Assembly (NCBI GenBank): GCA_039029355.1
Contig: JBCCGI010000066.1
Span: 1-45,225 of the forward strand
Direction of reading: 5' to 3'
Origin: JBCCGI01 sp039029355
GTDB lineage: Bacteria; Planctomycetota; UBA1135; GCA-002686595
DNA length: 45,225 bases
A program made the position numbers and the translations under genes. This document shows positions 43,826-45,225 of the stretch, in pieces. The notes beneath the pieces are model-generated. The model was given only the letters and a program-made list of their open reading frames with translations. It did not search any database and was not told where the DNA came from. The first letter of the stretch is position 1. Every line of letters begins with the position of its first letter.

Positions 43826-45057
43826 TGAAGCGCGTCCTCGTCGCGCTCCTCGCCACGGTGGTGGCCCTTGCGCTCGGCGAAGGGGGCGCGCGCACCTGGC
43901 TCGCGACACGCGGCGAGTCGTGGTCGGCGGAGGGGGCTGAGAGGCGCGCGAACGAGCTGTTGGCCGAGGCCACCGGCGTGATCGCGACCGAGCTGGAGGA
44001 GGGCTTCGAGGCGCGGCCGCAGCGCGCGACGGCGCGCTTTCAGATCCACCCGTACTACGGCTACGAGACCGAGATGGGCCTCGCCAGCCAGGAGCGCATC
44101 GTCGACTACTTCGCCGGCGGCATGGCGGAGGACGAGCTGTCGGTGCTCGTCCTCGGCGGCTCGGTCGCGGCGCATTTCTACGGGCCCAAAGAGGGCGTGC
44201 GCGAGCTCTTCGAGGAACGGCTTGCCGCCGACCCGCGCGCCGGCGGGCGTCGCGTGCGCTTGTTCGGGCACGCCCGCCCGGGCTTCAAGCAGCCCCAGCA
44301 GCTGCACGTGCTCGCCGAGCTGTTGCGGCAGGGCTGCACGCCGGACGTGGTCGTCAACCTCGACGGCTACAACGAGCTCGAGTTCGCGGTGGTGAACGAG
44401 ACCAACGCGCTGCCGGCGGACTGGCCGGCGGTGGGCCACTGGGCGCACCTGGCGTCGGGCGGGCTCGCGCCCGAGGCGCTCGAACGGCTGGTCGAAGTCC
44501 GCGAGCTGCAGCGGCGCGCCGAAGGGATCGCGGCGCGGGTCGCGTCGTGGCGCCGCTGGAGCGCGGTGCTCGGGCGCCATGAGCTGAAGCGCCTCGAAGC
44601 GGCATGCTCGGACGTGCACGCCGCGTCGTCCACGTACACCGAGCTGCGCCTCGCCGCGACGAAGAAGGTGAAGGTGGACCGCCAGCCCGAGGTCGACCGC
44701 GCGGTCGACGGCTGGCGGCGCGCGTCGCTCGTGATGCACGCGCTATGCGAGGCGAGCGGCGCGGTGTACGTCCACGCGCTGCAGCCGACGCTGCACGACC
44801 GCGGGTCGAAGCCCGTGGCGCCCGCGGAGGAGGAACGCGGGATCCGCGGCGGCTGGAAGGAGGACATCGTGTACGGGTACCCGCTGCTGCGCGCGGCGGG
44901 CGAGCGGCTGGCCGCGGACGGCGTGCGCTTCGTCGACCTGTCGGGAGCGTTCGCGGAGGTCGAGGAGGCGCTCTACTACGACCCGTGCCACTTCCGGCGG
45001 CCGGGGAACGTGATCCTGGCGGAGCGGTTGGCCGACGCGGTGTTGGCGGGGTTGTAG
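43825..45057 (+). CDS. Membrane-anchored SGNH-type hydrolase
   Basis: 410 residues, ATG overlapping the upstream TGA by one base, so it is coupled to the radical SAM gene. An N-terminal hydrophobic anchor (residues 4-18) is followed by an SGNH/GDSL-like fold: L-V-L-G-G-S-V-A (block I with the nucleophilic Ser), V-N-L-D-G-Y-N-E-L (block III with Asn) and Y-Y-D-P-C-H-F near the C-terminus (block V Asp-x-x-His). A helical insert at about 190-270 separates the blocks. These enzymes usually act as esterases or as acetyl transferases and esterases on extracellular polysaccharides. The substrate is unknown. Confidence 0.85.
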   Translation: MKRVLVALLATVVALALGEGGARTWLATRGESWSAEGAERRANELLAEATGVIATELEEGFEARPQRATARFQIHPYYGYETEMGLASQERIVDYFAGGMAEDELSVLVLGGSVAAHFYGPKEGVRELFEERLAADPRAGGRRVRLFGHARPGFKQPQQLHVLAELLRQGCTPDVVVNLDGYNELEFAVVNETNALPADWPAVGHWAHLASGGLAPEALERLVEVRELQRRAEGIAARVASWRRWSAVLGRHELKRLEAACSDVHAASSTYTELRLAATKKVKVDRQPEVDRAVDGWRRASLVMHALCEASGAVYVHALQPTLHDRGSKPVAPAEEERGIRGGWKEDIVYGYPLLRAAGERLAADGVRFVDLSGAFAEVEEALYYDPCHFRRPGNVILAERLADAVLAGL

Positions 45058-45225
45058 CGCCGGGCTTTTCGGGGGCCCTGGAGGCGCGCTCGGGTGGGGG
45101 GACGGTCGCGGCGGGGCGGACGAGGGGGTATGTGTAAGAACCCGCGAGAACACAAGCCAAGAGCGGCTCATATTTTCCAGCGGTGAGAGGGGGCGATAAA
45201 GAGAACAACGCAAACGGCAAAGAAC
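45058..45225. other. Right-edge region without a gene
   Basis: After the SGNH hydrolase stop, GGGCTTTTCGGGGGCCC could be a weak hairpin. From about 45130 the sequence becomes clearly richer in A (GATAAAGAGAACAACGCAAACGGCAAAGAAC at the end, split here only for reading), unlike the rest of the window. It may be an upstream regulatory region of the next gene or the low-quality end of a contig. No frame is supported. Confidence 0.4.

Overview
The window is very GC-rich, densely coded DNA with about 29 protein genes, most with strong G/C bias at third codon positions. I see no rRNA, tRNA, CRISPR array, insertion sequence or phage gene. The style points to an uncultured member of the Planctomycetota. 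The reasons are giant ECF sigma factors fused to membrane and beta-sandwich domains, secreted proteins carrying Asp/Cys/Asn-rich calcium-type repeats (D-C-N-x-N-G-x-x-D ... P-D-E-C), a DUF3500 protein, and many signal peptides, lipoproteins and membrane glycosyltransferases. The phylum is an inference from protein style, not from a marker gene.

Layout. 1-3511 (+): the end of a membrane-anchored coiled-coil/HEAT protein, a small exported protein, and a Na/Pi-cotransporter-like protein with eroded signature motifs. 3584-10503 (-): sigma factor 1 (ECF domains, membrane segment, long extracytoplasmic part), glycine dehydrogenase GcvP and a lipoprotein. 10625-13304 (+): M1 aminopeptidase and a protoporphyrinogen-oxidase-like flavoprotein. 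13585-20640 (-): sigma factor 2 of the same architecture, a DUF3500 protein and a double beta-helix exported protein. 20710-29601: an envelope-glycan block. It contains a Dpm1-like GT2 enzyme, two large GT-C-like proteins, a GT87-like protein and two alkaline-phosphatase-superfamily (sulfatase-like) proteins, arranged around the divergent start at 22641/22706. 29762-35106 (-): an exported metzincin, a PQQ-type sugar dehydrogenase with PKD and C-terminal repeats, and an SRPBCC protein. 35220-39324 (+): hemF, a DUF6624 lipoprotein, mdh and fumC, closely spaced and probably one operon. 39371-45057: a hotdog thioesterase, an MBL hydrolase, an outer-membrane barrel protein, a 41-residue bL34-like protein, a YgiQ radical SAM protein and an SGNH hydrolase.

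How genes work together. HemF and the PPO-like enzyme are consecutive late steps of the protoporphyrin route to heme. FumC and Mdh are consecutive TCA steps. In the glycan block a polyprenyl-phosphate sugar made by the Dpm1-like enzyme would be the natural donor for the GT-C proteins, with the Thr-type sulfatase-like lipoprotein as a possible head-group transferase or hydrolase.

Most interesting: two sigma factors that appear to be built into the membrane with large outside domains and no anti-sigma gene beside them, one ending in a C-A-S-C-H heme-type motif; intergenic inverted-repeat elements whose arms begin exactly at the stop codons of convergent genes, with a related copy 10 kb away; and a stop-codon profile of 23 TAG, 7 TGA and 0 TAA over 30 genes, unusual for DNA this rich in GC.
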